Positions 8,708 to 18,094 of a DNA stretch of 21,526 nt are shown piece after piece (the first letter of the stretch is position 1; every line of letters begins with the position of its first letter). The notes under the pieces were generated by a model, which did no database searches, was not told the DNA's origin, and saw only the letters and a program-made list of their open reading frames with translations. Both the position numbers and the translations under genes were made by a program. Origin of the DNA: Mastigamoeba balamuthi (Eukaryota > Evosea > Mastigamoebida > Mastigamoebidae). The stretch spans positions 1 to 21,526 of the forward strand of contig CACRSC010000004.1 of assembly GCA_902651635.1 (NCBI GenBank). Direction: 5' to 3'.

Positions 8708-11700
8708 ATGCCCGCCGCCAAGAAAAAGACTGACGACGTGCGCCCACCCCCCGGCCACCGCCACGCCACCCGGGGGCTGCTTCTAATGCCCCCACGTCCC
8801 TCCCCACCCCCTCGCAGTCGTCCGGCCAGGTCCTGCTGTGCGCCGGCCAGTTTCCCTCTATGGCTTGGATTACTTTGATTGCAGCCCCGCAATCGGAATA
8901 AATCTGGAGGCTGAACCCCGCACGCACGCCCCACGCACCAGCGAGGGCAGGATACAGATGCTGGACCCCAGGCCCTCGGACGCCAACCGCACCGTCAAGG
9001 CCACGATGGCCCTCGAGCTCTGCGGCGGCCTGCCCCGCGTCTCGGTGCGCGTCTCGGGCAAGAAGGACCCCTTCTACCTCGAGTTCCCCTGGCGCATCGC
9101 CCGCACCCTCGGCACGGCAGCCCCCCCCAATGGCCCCACCCAGGAATTCTCCAATTCCCGCGCGTGACGCAACGATGACATCACTGATGGAAAACTGCAA
9201 CTTCCCGCCCCGCCCAGAGTGGCTGCGGGTGGTGAAGGAGAGGGAGATGGTAGTCGTGGTGATGCAGGACAAGGCCGGGCCCTCGCTCGAGACGTGGGCG
9301 CGCGAGATGCAGCGGGCGCTCGAGGCCACGGGCAAGGCGACCGCGTCGGCCCGTGACGTGGCGTGCGTGCACGTGGCGGCGCCGGCGGGCGACGAGGTCT
9401 ACGCGGTGCCGCTCGTCGACGGGCTGACGGGGGCGCCGGCGACCGTCGACAGCGTCCTCGAGGCCGCGGTCAACTGCAGGCTGCACGACGTGCCCACGCG
9501 CTTCCACCTCTGCTTCGCGCGCAAGGGCAAGCACTGCGCCGAGTGGCGCGTCGTCAACTCCAATTCCGGGTCCCGGGTTCGATTCCAGCTTTCCCTGAAT
9601 TTCAATTCCATCATTTCCCCCTGTGCTGTCTTTTTTACTCTGTATGTTTCCTGCGGCAGATGGTGGAGCTGAGCAGCTTCGCGGGGGAGATGGTCTACCT
9701 GGTGCCGAGGAAGATCGAGCTGGGCGCGGCGCTGTCCGAGTGGCTGAGCCGGTGGGGCTCTCCCAGCGCGTACACGGTGCTCAGCAAGTGGGGCTCGGAC
9801 TCGAGCCAGTACCTGCAGCAGCTCGCCTCGCACCTGCTGCGCATGAACGGCAACGCCATCAGCGACCTCTACAGCACCGTCTTCCGCCAGGCAACCCCCT
9901 TCCAAGCCTGCCCATGTTGGCGCTGACGCGTGGCTCCGCGGCTGTGCGCTCGTGCTCGCTGCCTTGCTTCTTGCAGGTGCCACCCATACAGCTGTCGTCG
10001 CACAGGCTGCACGGGTTCAGGGCGGGGCTCGAGGTGCCCGTGCACGCGACCCTGACGCAGTTCGTGCGCATCAGCAACAACCAGAAGCGGCCCGTGATAC
10101 TGCGCGTGGAGCACAGCGCGCTGGGGACGGAGGACGGGTTCCTGCTGCACTGCCACCCGTTTGTGGTCATCTGCCCCGAGGGCCACTCGCGCACGCTCAG
10201 GCTCGACTTCACGTGCACCAGCGAGGCCAACATGGCCAAGCAGGCTGGCAGGGTCTACTACGTCGTTGTCACGTTCACCGCCGTGAGCAAGTCGGGCTCT
10301 TCCAAGCCCACAGGAAGTCCGTTCGATTCCCAGCCACGACATCTTTTTTATGAAACCGAGACAATGCCCCCCCCCCCTTGCAGAGGAGATTCCGTTCCTG
10401 ATCCCGTTCACTGCCACGCCGAAGAACACGGGCAAGGCACCACAGAGGGCTTGTGAGGGGTCGTTTCGGTCGCTCGTCTCGCTCACTGCGGACGAGAACA
10501 TCTCGATCGTCGACGGCCAGATCGTCGATGCCGTCACTGTACCGCTTCCAACGCCCCGAGCGGTTCCTCTTACGTGCCCGCACAGATAAACGGCGTTGCG
10601 TATTCGCGTAGGACACTGAGAGTGCAGGACCAGTCGTTTATCGCCGCCATCAAGAACGAGATAGCCAATCTAGAGTGCGACCCCTCTACGTTGCCCAGAC
10701 CGAAGCCCAACTGGATGCTCTGGCAGCGCCATGAGACACCCGAACCTGGCGTGCATCGAGCACTACGGAGTCGAGGGGAGCACGATGGTGGTGGTTCTGG
10801 CGCCGTACCAGCGACCCACGATGACACTGCGCGAGTTTGTGTGCCTCGACAGCGACCTCGCAATGCCGCTGCGCATCAAGGTCGCGCTCGACGTGGCCAT
10901 CGGCCTCAGGCACATGCACCACTTCGGCGCCTGCGTGCGCGACTTCAGGCCAGAGTCCGTCTCGGTCTTCTCGACGCAGTTCGACGCCAAGCACTTTGAC
11001 GGCACCTCCCGAGAGGTCCACGCGAAAATAACCGGTACGAACAGGGATTGGGAGAGGTTGGTGGGGGGGGAGGGGGGAGACAAGTTCGGGAAACAGGCTT
11101 CAGTTTTCGTTGCTTGGCAGTGCGTGCCACTGCAAGCAGACCACAGGGCACAAACGAGACAGACAATTCTGAAAAGCAATTTTGTTGGCTTTCACGACGC
11201 ACGCGGTGCCATCTCACCTTCGCGTGCGGCGCAGACCTGGGGTTCGTCACGGGGGTGTCGGCGTTGACGCAGACCAAAGGGAGGTCTGCAGAGTCGTTCC
11301 CGTACGCAGCGCCCGACGTCGGCCCGACGCCCAAGACGGACACGTACGGCTTCTCGATGGTCCTCTACATCCTCGCGACGCGCGTCGTGCCCTTCTCGGA
11401 CAAGCGCGGCCAGTGGTCTACGCTGAGCGCCCTCGCGGCCCGCGTCGCCGACTTTGTGCGGCCGAACCTCGACCTCGTGCCGCGCGAGTGGCCGAGGGCG
11501 CTGACGTCGCTGATGACGGCGTGCTGGAACGCCGACCAGGGCTTGCGCCCGTCGGACGACGACGTAATCAGCGCGCTCGAGGAGAGCCTCTTCCCCTTCG
11601 TGCTCGCGACGATGGAGTGGAAGGAGGAGACGTTCGAGGAGGTCGTCGTGCAGACGGAGAACATGCGGTGCTTCCCGCTCGACGACCCCTCTGGCCTGCC

Positions 11701-12145
11701 CGCCTCCCCAATGCCATCCGCCCCTCCAGCCGCCGCCGCCATTCCCGCGCTCCCTCCCGCCACCGCCTCGCCTGCTGGCCTGCCTGCAATGCCGCCGTCT
11801 GCCATCCCAGGCATCCCAGCCATTCCCGCCATCCCAGCTCTCCACTCGGTCTCTTCGATCCCCGCCGGGCCTCCGTCCTCGCCCTATCGCGCTGAGCGCC
11901 GCATTGTTAGCATGCCGCCAGTAATGCCCGAGCTGCCACCGCAGGGAGTGAAGTCTCCGCCTGCGCGCCAAGCGCAAGCGCTCTATCCGCAGCTGCCCAC
12001 CAAGCCAGAGACGCAGGCACACGCGGAGCCGCCGCCGCCGTACCGCGGAGACAACCCGCCGGCGTACGGCATGCAAGCGCCACCACCGTACCTGTTCGTT
12101 GCTGGCGGCAGCGAGTCACAGCCCCCTGTGGACCCGTACTTCTAG
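8708..12145 (+). CDS. TKL-type pseudokinase with beta-sandwich N-terminal region and Pro-rich PPxY tail
   Basis: Ten exons (8708-8737, 8818-8849, 8951-9111, 9218-9552, 9660-9890, 9977-10316, 10384-10538, 10586-10674, 10727-11034, 11235-12145) give about 863 residues. The first 420 residues match no family I can name; about residues 275-390 look like an Ig/MSP-type beta-sandwich (QFVRISNNQKRPVILRVEHS, TATPKNTGKAP). A kinase-like domain follows at about 405-690, with NEIANLDAMRHPNL, LDVAIGLRHMHHFGACVRD, SFPYAAPD and DTYGFSMVLYIL. Catalytic residues are lost: the beta-3 VAxK lysine reads VAYS, HRDxKxxN reads VRDFRPES, and DFG reads DLG. It is therefore probably catalytically dead. The tail is Pro/Ala-rich and ends with three PPxY motifs (PPPY, PPAY, PPPY), known ligands of WW domains. 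Introns 3 and 5 fit GC-AG (9112, 9891). The exon 6 donor may instead be GTGAGC at 10283, paired with an acceptor at 10385. Confidence 0.85.
9553..9659 (+). repeat. tRNA-3'-half-like fragment inside intron 4 of the pseudokinase gene
   Basis: The intron contains TCCCGGGTTCGATTCC (B box at 9576-9586), whose last 15 bases are identical to the T-arm region of the tRNA-Glu gene in this window. A T6 run follows at 9631-9636. No complete cloverleaf could be formed, so it is not called as a tRNA gene. A tRNA-derived retroposon remnant is one explanation; chance is another. Confidence 0.35.
10283..10350 (+). repeat. tRNA-like fragment at the exon 6/intron 6 boundary of the pseudokinase gene
   Basis: GTTCGATTCCC at 10321-10331 resembles a B box, and a T6 run lies at 10344-10349, at normal tRNA 3'-end spacing. 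The bases CTTCCAA upstream resemble a Gly(TCC) anticodon loop, flanked by GGGC/GCCC. The T stem does not pair properly, so a functional tRNA is not supported. The sequence lies where the donor choice of intron 6 is ambiguous. Confidence 0.3.
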
Positions 12146-12209
12146 TACCGCGACGGCAGGGCACCCCGCGACCTTGCTCACCGCGGTACACGGGGCAGCA
12201 CTCCAGTTC

Positions 12210-13577
12210 TCATCGCTCTCGATCGAACACACTCATTGCAACCGCGTCTGTGTTTTCTTTGTTGCCCGAAACGTCTGTATTGCTGTCGAAACGACCGTCT
12301 GGGTGGCGTACGGTCAGTGGGCGTTGTGCGATGAACGCGCAGATGGCGTTGCGCAGGGTACCGCACGGCATCAGAACGGGCCCCATCGGCTCGCCAGTGT
12401 TGGGGGACGTCTGGCTCTTGAGCCACTACTCGATCGCATCCCTCTCGTAGATGTTGCCGGCCTCAACGACCGTAGGGTCCATCATGAGCTGCTGCGTGAT
12501 GGGGCAGACGTACTCGTTCGGTGGCTCCTCCGCAGCTTCGCAAAGCTTGCTGCACGAAGCACAATCCTCCCCGTAGTTCTCGTCCTCGAGCTCCTCATCA
12601 CTCTCCTCCACATTCTCACCACCCCCCTTCACATGAACCTCTCCCTCGTCCTCCCTGCACCCAGCGCTCCCAGACATCAGGGCGAGCCTCCGGAAGTGCT
12701 CGTCGCAGCGCTCCCGCAGCTTTTTGGCGAGCTTCTTCCTGTCGCCCAGCTCAGACACTCCGATGGCCTCGAGGTCCCTCGACGTGAAGCAGAGCATCTG
12801 CCTGCCGTCCACCCCGAGCTCCCTCACCCTCGCAGCAACCTTCTCTCCCAGCCCTGCGCGCAGCACCCTCTCCGCCACCTCGTCGACGGACCACAGGGAG
12901 CACAGCACGCAGTCGGCCTCCTTCCCGGGGCGCACCTCCTCCGCCAGCGCCCGCAAGACGCCGTCCGAGACCTCGATCGCTCCGCAGGCCTCGACCGTGC
13001 GCACCGCCGCCAGCAGGCGCTTGCGGTCCCCCATCTGCGCGACCCCCAGCCCCTCGAGGTCCGCGTCGTCGAGCTCCGCGAGGGCCACGCCGTCGACCTT
13101 GGCCTCTGCGAACGCCCCGGCCGCGCCCGCCAGCCCGCACTCGCTCAGCAGCCACGCGACCTCTGCGACGCCCATGCGCTCCACGCGGCAGCTGGCCACC
13201 GCGCTCCTGTAGGCCCTCTCGCTCTCCAGGGCCTCCTCGAGCGCCGCACGCGCGCGCTCCTCCTCGTCCGCGAGCTCCGCTGCGCTGGCTGCGAGCGTCG
13301 CCGCGCTCTCGTGGACGCGGACGGACCGCTGGGCGGCGTCGGCGTGGGCGGCCTCGAGCTCGGCCTCGCACTCGACGGCCTCGGCGAGCAGCTGGCGGAG
13401 CTCCGCGACGTAGGCGTGCTGCGCGTCGAGGGCCGTCCACGCGTCGTACTCGACCCGGGCGGCCTCTCCGCTCTCGAGCTGCTGGGCGGCCGCCCGCTGC
13501 GCCCGCAGGGTCGCCTCGTTCAGCGCCTGGCGTGCCACGTCCGCTGGCGTGGCGGTGCCCCTCGGGGAAGCCCCGGG
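12210..13577 (-). pseudogene. Coiled coil/SAM/SAM/U-box ubiquitin-ligase-like gene with an in-frame stop in the U-box
   Basis: One minus-strand frame encodes an Ala/Glu-rich coiled coil (about 13560-13190), a first SAM domain (about 13170-13005, ending LEGLGVAQMGDRKRLLAAV), a second SAM domain (about 12900-12700, with LEAIGVSELGDRKKLAKKL), an acidic linker and a U-box starting YVCPITQQLMMDPTVV. A TAG at 12428-12426 falls right after ERDAIE. The same frame then continues as WLKSQTSPNTGEPMGP and TLRNAICAFI, the exact remainder of a U-box, up to a TGA at 12210. U-boxes bind E2 enzymes, so truncation there should abolish ligase activity. TAG is a true stop in the SURF6 and pseudokinase genes here, so recoding is unlikely. 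At the 5' side the frame runs into a dispersed repeat at 13578, and no convincing start is seen outside it. The stop could be a sequencing error. Confidence 0.75.
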
Positions 13578-14280
13578 CTGCGGCTGTTGGAGGCGTCCGC
13601 CCGCAAGAGACGTTGAGAAAAACCCGAGAGCCGTGAGTTTTGAGCGAAGCGGACGGAATAACCGGACAAAAACGCAGCACAACAACGGAACCCAACGGGA
13701 AGGGGGAGGCTCAGGGGCGCCGTCAACGCAGCGCAAGTGGGAAGAACGCCCCGCACCGGGGCTGCTTGAGGGGCCGGTGCGACAACCTCGGACGACATTG
13801 GCACCCAGACGAGTGGCCGAGCGAGCAGGAAAATATGACGTCTGTGCGATCGCTCCTGCCTGCCCATCCGCAGAATCGTGACGCCATTCGAGATTCTCCG
13901 CGCTCCTGCTGCAACCGCCGATTGATCCTGCCTCATGGGCTCGTACGGTACGGGCACCGTTGGCACAGCCCGAATAATGGGATGATCCCTGGGCGGCAGG
14001 CATGTAATACTGCACTCGATCTTTGACCTTTTCCCAAGATTCACTAATGACGTGGTGATTCTTCGTTGATTGTCCCATTTGTAGGAATTTGAGCCCCTGG
14101 GGGCCTTCGCATCAGTCTGTATTGCACGTTGCATCAGTTCGAGCTTCCTCTGCCAGGTGGCGCGGCAGAGGGCAGTGGCCACTGCCTACATGCAGTACAT
14201 TGCCTGCTGGAGGATGGTGGTGCCCGAGTGTGGCTGTTTGTCACACAGAGCATGCTGCTCCCGCCAAAAAACTCACACAG
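13578..14280 (+). repeat. Dispersed repeat, core copy A (about 703 bp)
   Basis: Clearly similar over its full length to 15107-15749 in the same orientation. Shared landmarks include GGCTGT(T)TGGAGGCGTC at the left end, GCAGAATCGTGACGCCATTC, GACGTGGTGATTCTTCGT, GAATTTGAGCCCCTGG and GAGCATGCTGCTCCCGCCAAA near the right end. Copies differ by many substitutions and small gaps, so the duplication is not recent. No transposase signature was recognised on either strand. On the minus strand an open frame runs from an ATG at 14078 straight into the SAM/U-box gene. Confidence 0.9.
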
Positions 14281-14399
14281 GGGATCTACAGAAAACTGTT
14301 CGCTCTCAGAGCCCTACATAGCTCACCATCGCAGTGAAATGATCAGCCGCGAATCAGTTGGTAGTGCTCCTCTCGACCGCGTCTGCTCCACGGACGCCT

Positions 14400-14870
14400 C
14401 CCTCTCTCGTCATCCGGCGCCTCGACGTCACTCACCTCCTCGCATCTCTAACGACCTCTTCGCCACCACTGTCACTGCCGCCATCGATCTCGTGCACAGT
14501 GGTGTCGGTCCTCTCACCCTCACCGTTGCTGTCGTTGCTGCAGTGCTGCACTTCGGTACTTCTCAAGCTCAGCGTTGTGCTGGTCGCTCTGCTAGCTCTC
14601 TGTTCGTGTTCCTACTACTGGCTATGCTCATTCTCTCATGTGTGTCACAGCCGCTGTTGTCGTACCCGGGAAGTCCGTTCCTCTTCACTGTGAGTGCAAT
14701 TCTGTTACTTCGGCTCCTGCCCTCGTGCTTGCGCTTCTGGATCGGCTCCACCAGCGACCGATGCGACCCACAGTCTCCGCTTCGTTGACAGCGACAGCAA
14801 ACACGGCGGGTCATGCAGAAGGCCGCTGCGAGAGCGGCAGCGGCGCTGCAACACCCAGAGAGATCTCGTT
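14400..14870 (-). pseudogene. Inverted, decayed copy of the last exon of the gene at 16013-17711
   Basis: Read on the minus strand, this stretch encodes RSLVEPIQKRKHEGRS, then GYDNSGCDTHERMSIAS and, after a frameshift, STEVQHCSNDSNGEGE. These match RSLVEPIQKRKHEGRS, GYNDSDGDTDGSMSVAS and TTEVQHPSSDSDGDG of the plus-strand gene. Continuity is lost by frameshift and stop codons, and third-codon bias is reduced. It lies inside the sequence that separates repeat core A from the short repeat at about 14995. Confidence 0.8.
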
Positions 14871-14994
14871 CGGTCATTTAGTATGTTGTAGTTAACAACA
14901 CAGGTGAGTGGGTACCTACCGTAAGAGCAGTGTTTCATACCACTTCAGTGTCAATGACAGAGACAACCAACACCGGAGTGGCTTTGGCGCGTGT

Positions 14995-15105
14995 GCGTGA
15001 ACTCCTACGTAGGGACATTAGGGGCTAGCTAGCCGTCGAAAAACGATACGTAAGAGCACCACAAATTTTTCAGCACTCCATAATCGCACATAGCCCACCC
15101 CCCCC
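14995..15105 (+). repeat. Short direct repeat R, copy 1 (about 110 bp)
   Basis: Contains GTGAACTCCTACGTAGGGAC, GTCGAAAAACGATACGTAAG and AGCACCACAAA, and ends in a C-run next to the ambiguous base at 15106. It matches 15764-15875 in the same orientation. It directly precedes repeat core copy B. Confidence 0.85.
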
Positions 15106-15106
15106 N

Positions 15107-15749
15107 CTGTGGCTGTTTGGAGGCGTCGCCCGTAAGAAACGTGGAGGAAAAACCGGCAGCCGTGAGTTTTGAGCGAGGCGGAGCAGAAAAGCAGCAAAAA
15201 CGGGAAAGCGGAAAGCGGAAGGGAGACACAGGGTGCCGACAACGCAACGCAGGTGGGAAGAACGCCCGCACCGGGGCTGCTTGGGGCGCTGGAGCGACAA
15301 CCTTGGACGACATTGGCAGCAAAACTTGTGGCCGAGTGCAGAAAATGGGAGGTTAGCACGATCGCACGTGCCTGCCCGTTCGCAGAATCGTGACGCCATT
15401 CGAGATTCTTCGTGCTCCTGCTGCAACCGCCGTTTGGCCCTGCCTCAGAGGCTCGTACGGTACGGGCACCACAAGATCCCTTGCTGCAAGGCATCTAATA
15501 CTGTACACGAACTTGGACCTTTCCCCAAGATTCGCCGGTGACGTGGTGATTCTTCGTAGATTGCCCCATTTCCCGGAATTTGAGCCCCTGGAGTGCCTAT
15601 GCATATGTCTGGATTGCACGTCACATCTCTACAAGCGCCTCTGCCAGAAGTGGCGCGGGAGAGGGAAGTGGCCACTGTCTACATGGTTGTGCCAAGAGTG
15701 CCTCTTTGTCTCACAGAGCATGCTGCTCCCGCCAAATACTCTCATACAG
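15107..15749 (+). repeat. Dispersed repeat, core copy B (about 643 bp)
   Basis: Second copy of the repeat at 13578-14280, same orientation, flanked on both sides by the 110-bp repeat R. A plus-strand frame of 122 codons (15390-15758) and a minus-strand frame crossing most of the copy are open, but neither resembles a known transposase or other family. It begins immediately after an N at 15106. Confidence 0.9.
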
Positions 15750-15763
15750 TGTGAGTGACAGAG

Positions 15764-15875
15764 GTGAACTCCAATGTAGGGACACCAGGGGCAAGCTAGC
15801 TGTCGAAAAACGATACGCAAGAGCACCACAAACCTTAGCGCACTCCATCATCTTACATTGCCCTCCTCCCACCCC
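15764..15875 (+). repeat. Short direct repeat R, copy 2 (about 110 bp)
   Basis: Matches 14995-15105: GTGAACTCCAATGTAGGGAC, GTCGAAAAACGATACGCAAG, GCACCACAAA and CACTCCATCAT, followed by a C-rich end. It starts 14 bp after core copy B, so core plus R appears to be one unit. Confidence 0.85.
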
Positions 15876-16012
15876 TCAGAAACTCCATATCGCAGTCTCC
15901 AGTCAATGATCTTGCCACTCAAGTTCGTAGTGACTGCTTTCACAGGACTTTACAATTTCAGAATAAGACAGGATGGGGGTAGAAGAAGGAATAATCCTAA
16001 CTCTGGAGGAAG

Positions 16013-17711
16013 ATGGAGACCACCCTCGTGTCCGACCTCAAGTCCTTAGACACGGAAGTCAAGAAGGAGTTTCATGGACACCTCACCATCAGGACACAGA
16101 TCCTTGCTGATCTCTACAGTCTGCCTCTTCTCATCTTTGACTCTTTGTGTCAAAGAACCGGATGTTTCATGCTGTGCTATGTACTTCTGGAGCTGGAGGC
16201 ACATGATATCCCATTCTCGTCAAAGGTCTGGGTGGTCTTCGACAAGGACCCACGTCCCTTGAAAGAGTGGGGGTTCGTTTTCCTGCTTTTTTGTTGCGTT
16301 CAACTCAACTGCCGGTAACTACTAGGAAATTGAATGATACGCAGCTTAAAAAACTCCGTGAGGCCATTTTCACGAAAGTTGAGTTGGAGTACATAGACCT
16401 CACCCCGAAGCTGCGTGCGGAACGGAGTGATCCACCATGCTCTTAACATGCCCCTGTTCTCACAGTGAAGGATGTCGATTCGTTCCTGCATGTGTCGTGG
16501 CAGAAATTGAAGAAGTCCGACCCCGGTTTTTTCAGGAATATTATCAGTCCCGTGTTCTGCGTCACGCTGTGGTGCGCGGCCAGGGCCCTGCTGGAAAACC
16601 CCGGCATCGGAGGGCCCATGGCGCCGCTCGTCATCATCCGTACGCCAATTTCCCCTCGTCAAGACTGCACTCTCCGGGAATCGGTCGCTGTCTTATACTC
16701 TCGTCGGGGATTCGTGGTTTGTCTTGCGTGTGCTCGCAACCGCTTCGGGGGAGATAAGCTCAAACGCATCCTCGTTAGTTAAATTCGAGCGTCCGTTGAG
16801 AAGAAAACGAAGGGTGAGATGAACATCTGGGGGGGGGGTTTAACATCGTGCGCAGTGAACCTCGTCCTCGCCGCGTCGCTGCTCTGGGTAGCGCTGCGCC
16901 GTCGCCCCTGGAACATCGTGAGGCACAACAGACGCCTCCTGCGCTGTGCTTGCGCGGCGCCTCTGCATCGGCGTTTTGAAACAGCCTCCGGGCATGAAGG
17001 ACACCGTACACCGCACACGATGCCCGAGCATTTCGCCATCACCAAGACAACCGATGGCGCTCCCGCAGCGTCCTCAGCGCGTTCCCAGACTGTCTACGCC
17101 TCGAACCCCAGCCCGTCATCACGCGCTCCGAGAGCATAGAGCCTGTCTCCGTTCCGTCAGCGAGCACCAGCACCGCGATCCACGAGACGAGCGCGGACAT
17201 CGAGCAGCAGAGGGCCTCGGAGTCGCGTAAGAGGCCCAGGGAGGCGGAGGAGGACGTCCCCGAGCCCGCGAGGAAGCGCCGAGTCGCCGAGACCATGTTC
17301 ACGCTGCCGCTCGCCTGCGTCCTCGCGGCCCTCGCGACGGCGTCTGCCGCGCCTGCCGCGCCTGCCGCGCCTACTGTCATGGTCATCGAGGCGGAGAATG
17401 AGAGCCGCGTACGGTCGCTTGTGGAGCCGATTCAGAAGCGCAAGCACGAGGGCAGAAGCCCGAGCGACGGGATAGCGCCGCCTCCGAGGAAGAGACTGAT
17501 GACCACGGCCCCCTCGGGCTACAACGACAGCGACGGCGACACGGACGGGAGCATGAGCGTAGCCAGCAGAAGGAGCGATGAGCTGGCGGAGCTGACCGGC
17601 ACAGCGCTGGGCACCACCGAAGTGCAGCACCCCAGCAGCGACAGCGACGGCGACGGCAACAGGAACATCGAGGACGAGAGCGATGACGGCACGGACAGCG
17701 ACAGCGAGTAG
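16013..17711 (+). CDS. Unrecognised five-exon gene with nuclear-type basic motifs and acidic Ser/Asp tail
   Basis: Exons proposed at 16013-16266, 16326-16426, 16466-16639, 16790-16813 and 17089-17711 join in phase into 391 residues. The N-terminal half is ordinary globular sequence (for example FLHVSWQKLKKSDPGFF and CVTLWCAARALLENPG) but matches no family I know. The C-terminal exon has RKRPREAEEDVPEPARKRR, which looks like a bipartite nuclear localisation signal, an Ala/Pro-rich segment, the block RSLVEPIQKRKHEGRS, and a Ser/Asp-rich tail. Exons 1-3 have weaker GC3 bias than the housekeeping genes here. A degenerate inverted copy of the last exon lies at 14400-14870, so the gene is multicopy or part of a mobile element. 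The 24-nt fourth exon is the weakest part of the model; the last exon is the best supported. Confidence 0.55.
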
Positions 17712-18094
17712 CCGTTCGAGGTCAGCGAGGAGTTGAGTGACGCCGAGACGTAGGATGGGAAAGTGAGGCGTCCATGGAGCAGATTACGTTGAATGGAGAG
17801 CAGTAACAACTACCACGTCATAAACCAGCTTTTGCTCTGCACTGTGCGCGGCGTTCTCACAGGTCTATACGGTTCTGTTGGGCTTTTGGTGGTTGCGTGC
17901 ATTAGGAAAGAGAGTGTTGGCGTGCAGCGTTCTCTGAGGCCGACAGACACACTCTTGTCGGCCGCTATCCCACTGTTCTGATCTGCTCTCACTATCCCCC
18001 CGCGTCCCGTGTGACGCGATGTTGGCCACAATGCGACGAACACGATGGGCATCTGCCAACGAGGAAGCAGCTCTTGACGATGCCACGGTATAAT
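17712..18094. other. Intergenic region between convergent genes
   Basis: 383 bp between the 3' end of the unrecognised gene (+) and the 3' end of the Dph6-like gene (-). It contains short inverted pieces near 17935-17963 (GCCGACAGACACAC and TTGTCGGCC) that could form a weak hairpin. No gene was recognised. Confidence 0.45.

Noticed and set aside
11192-12076. 294-codon minus-strand open frame opposite the pseudokinase tail
   Set aside because: Antisense to a well-supported exon; Arg/Gly-rich composition is typical of a shadow frame.
12426-12428. Alternative genetic code in which TAG is a sense codon
   Set aside because: TAG is the natural stop of the SURF6 gene, the pseudokinase gene, the unrecognised gene and the Dph6-like gene.
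12099-13616. 505-codon plus-strand open frame
   Set aside because: Antisense shadow of the SAM/U-box gene, with composition explained by its GC3-rich codons.
13578-15749. LTR retrotransposon made of repeat R flanking core B
   Set aside because: R copies are only about 110 bp, do not start TG and end CA, and the core encodes no polymerase, integrase or gag signature.
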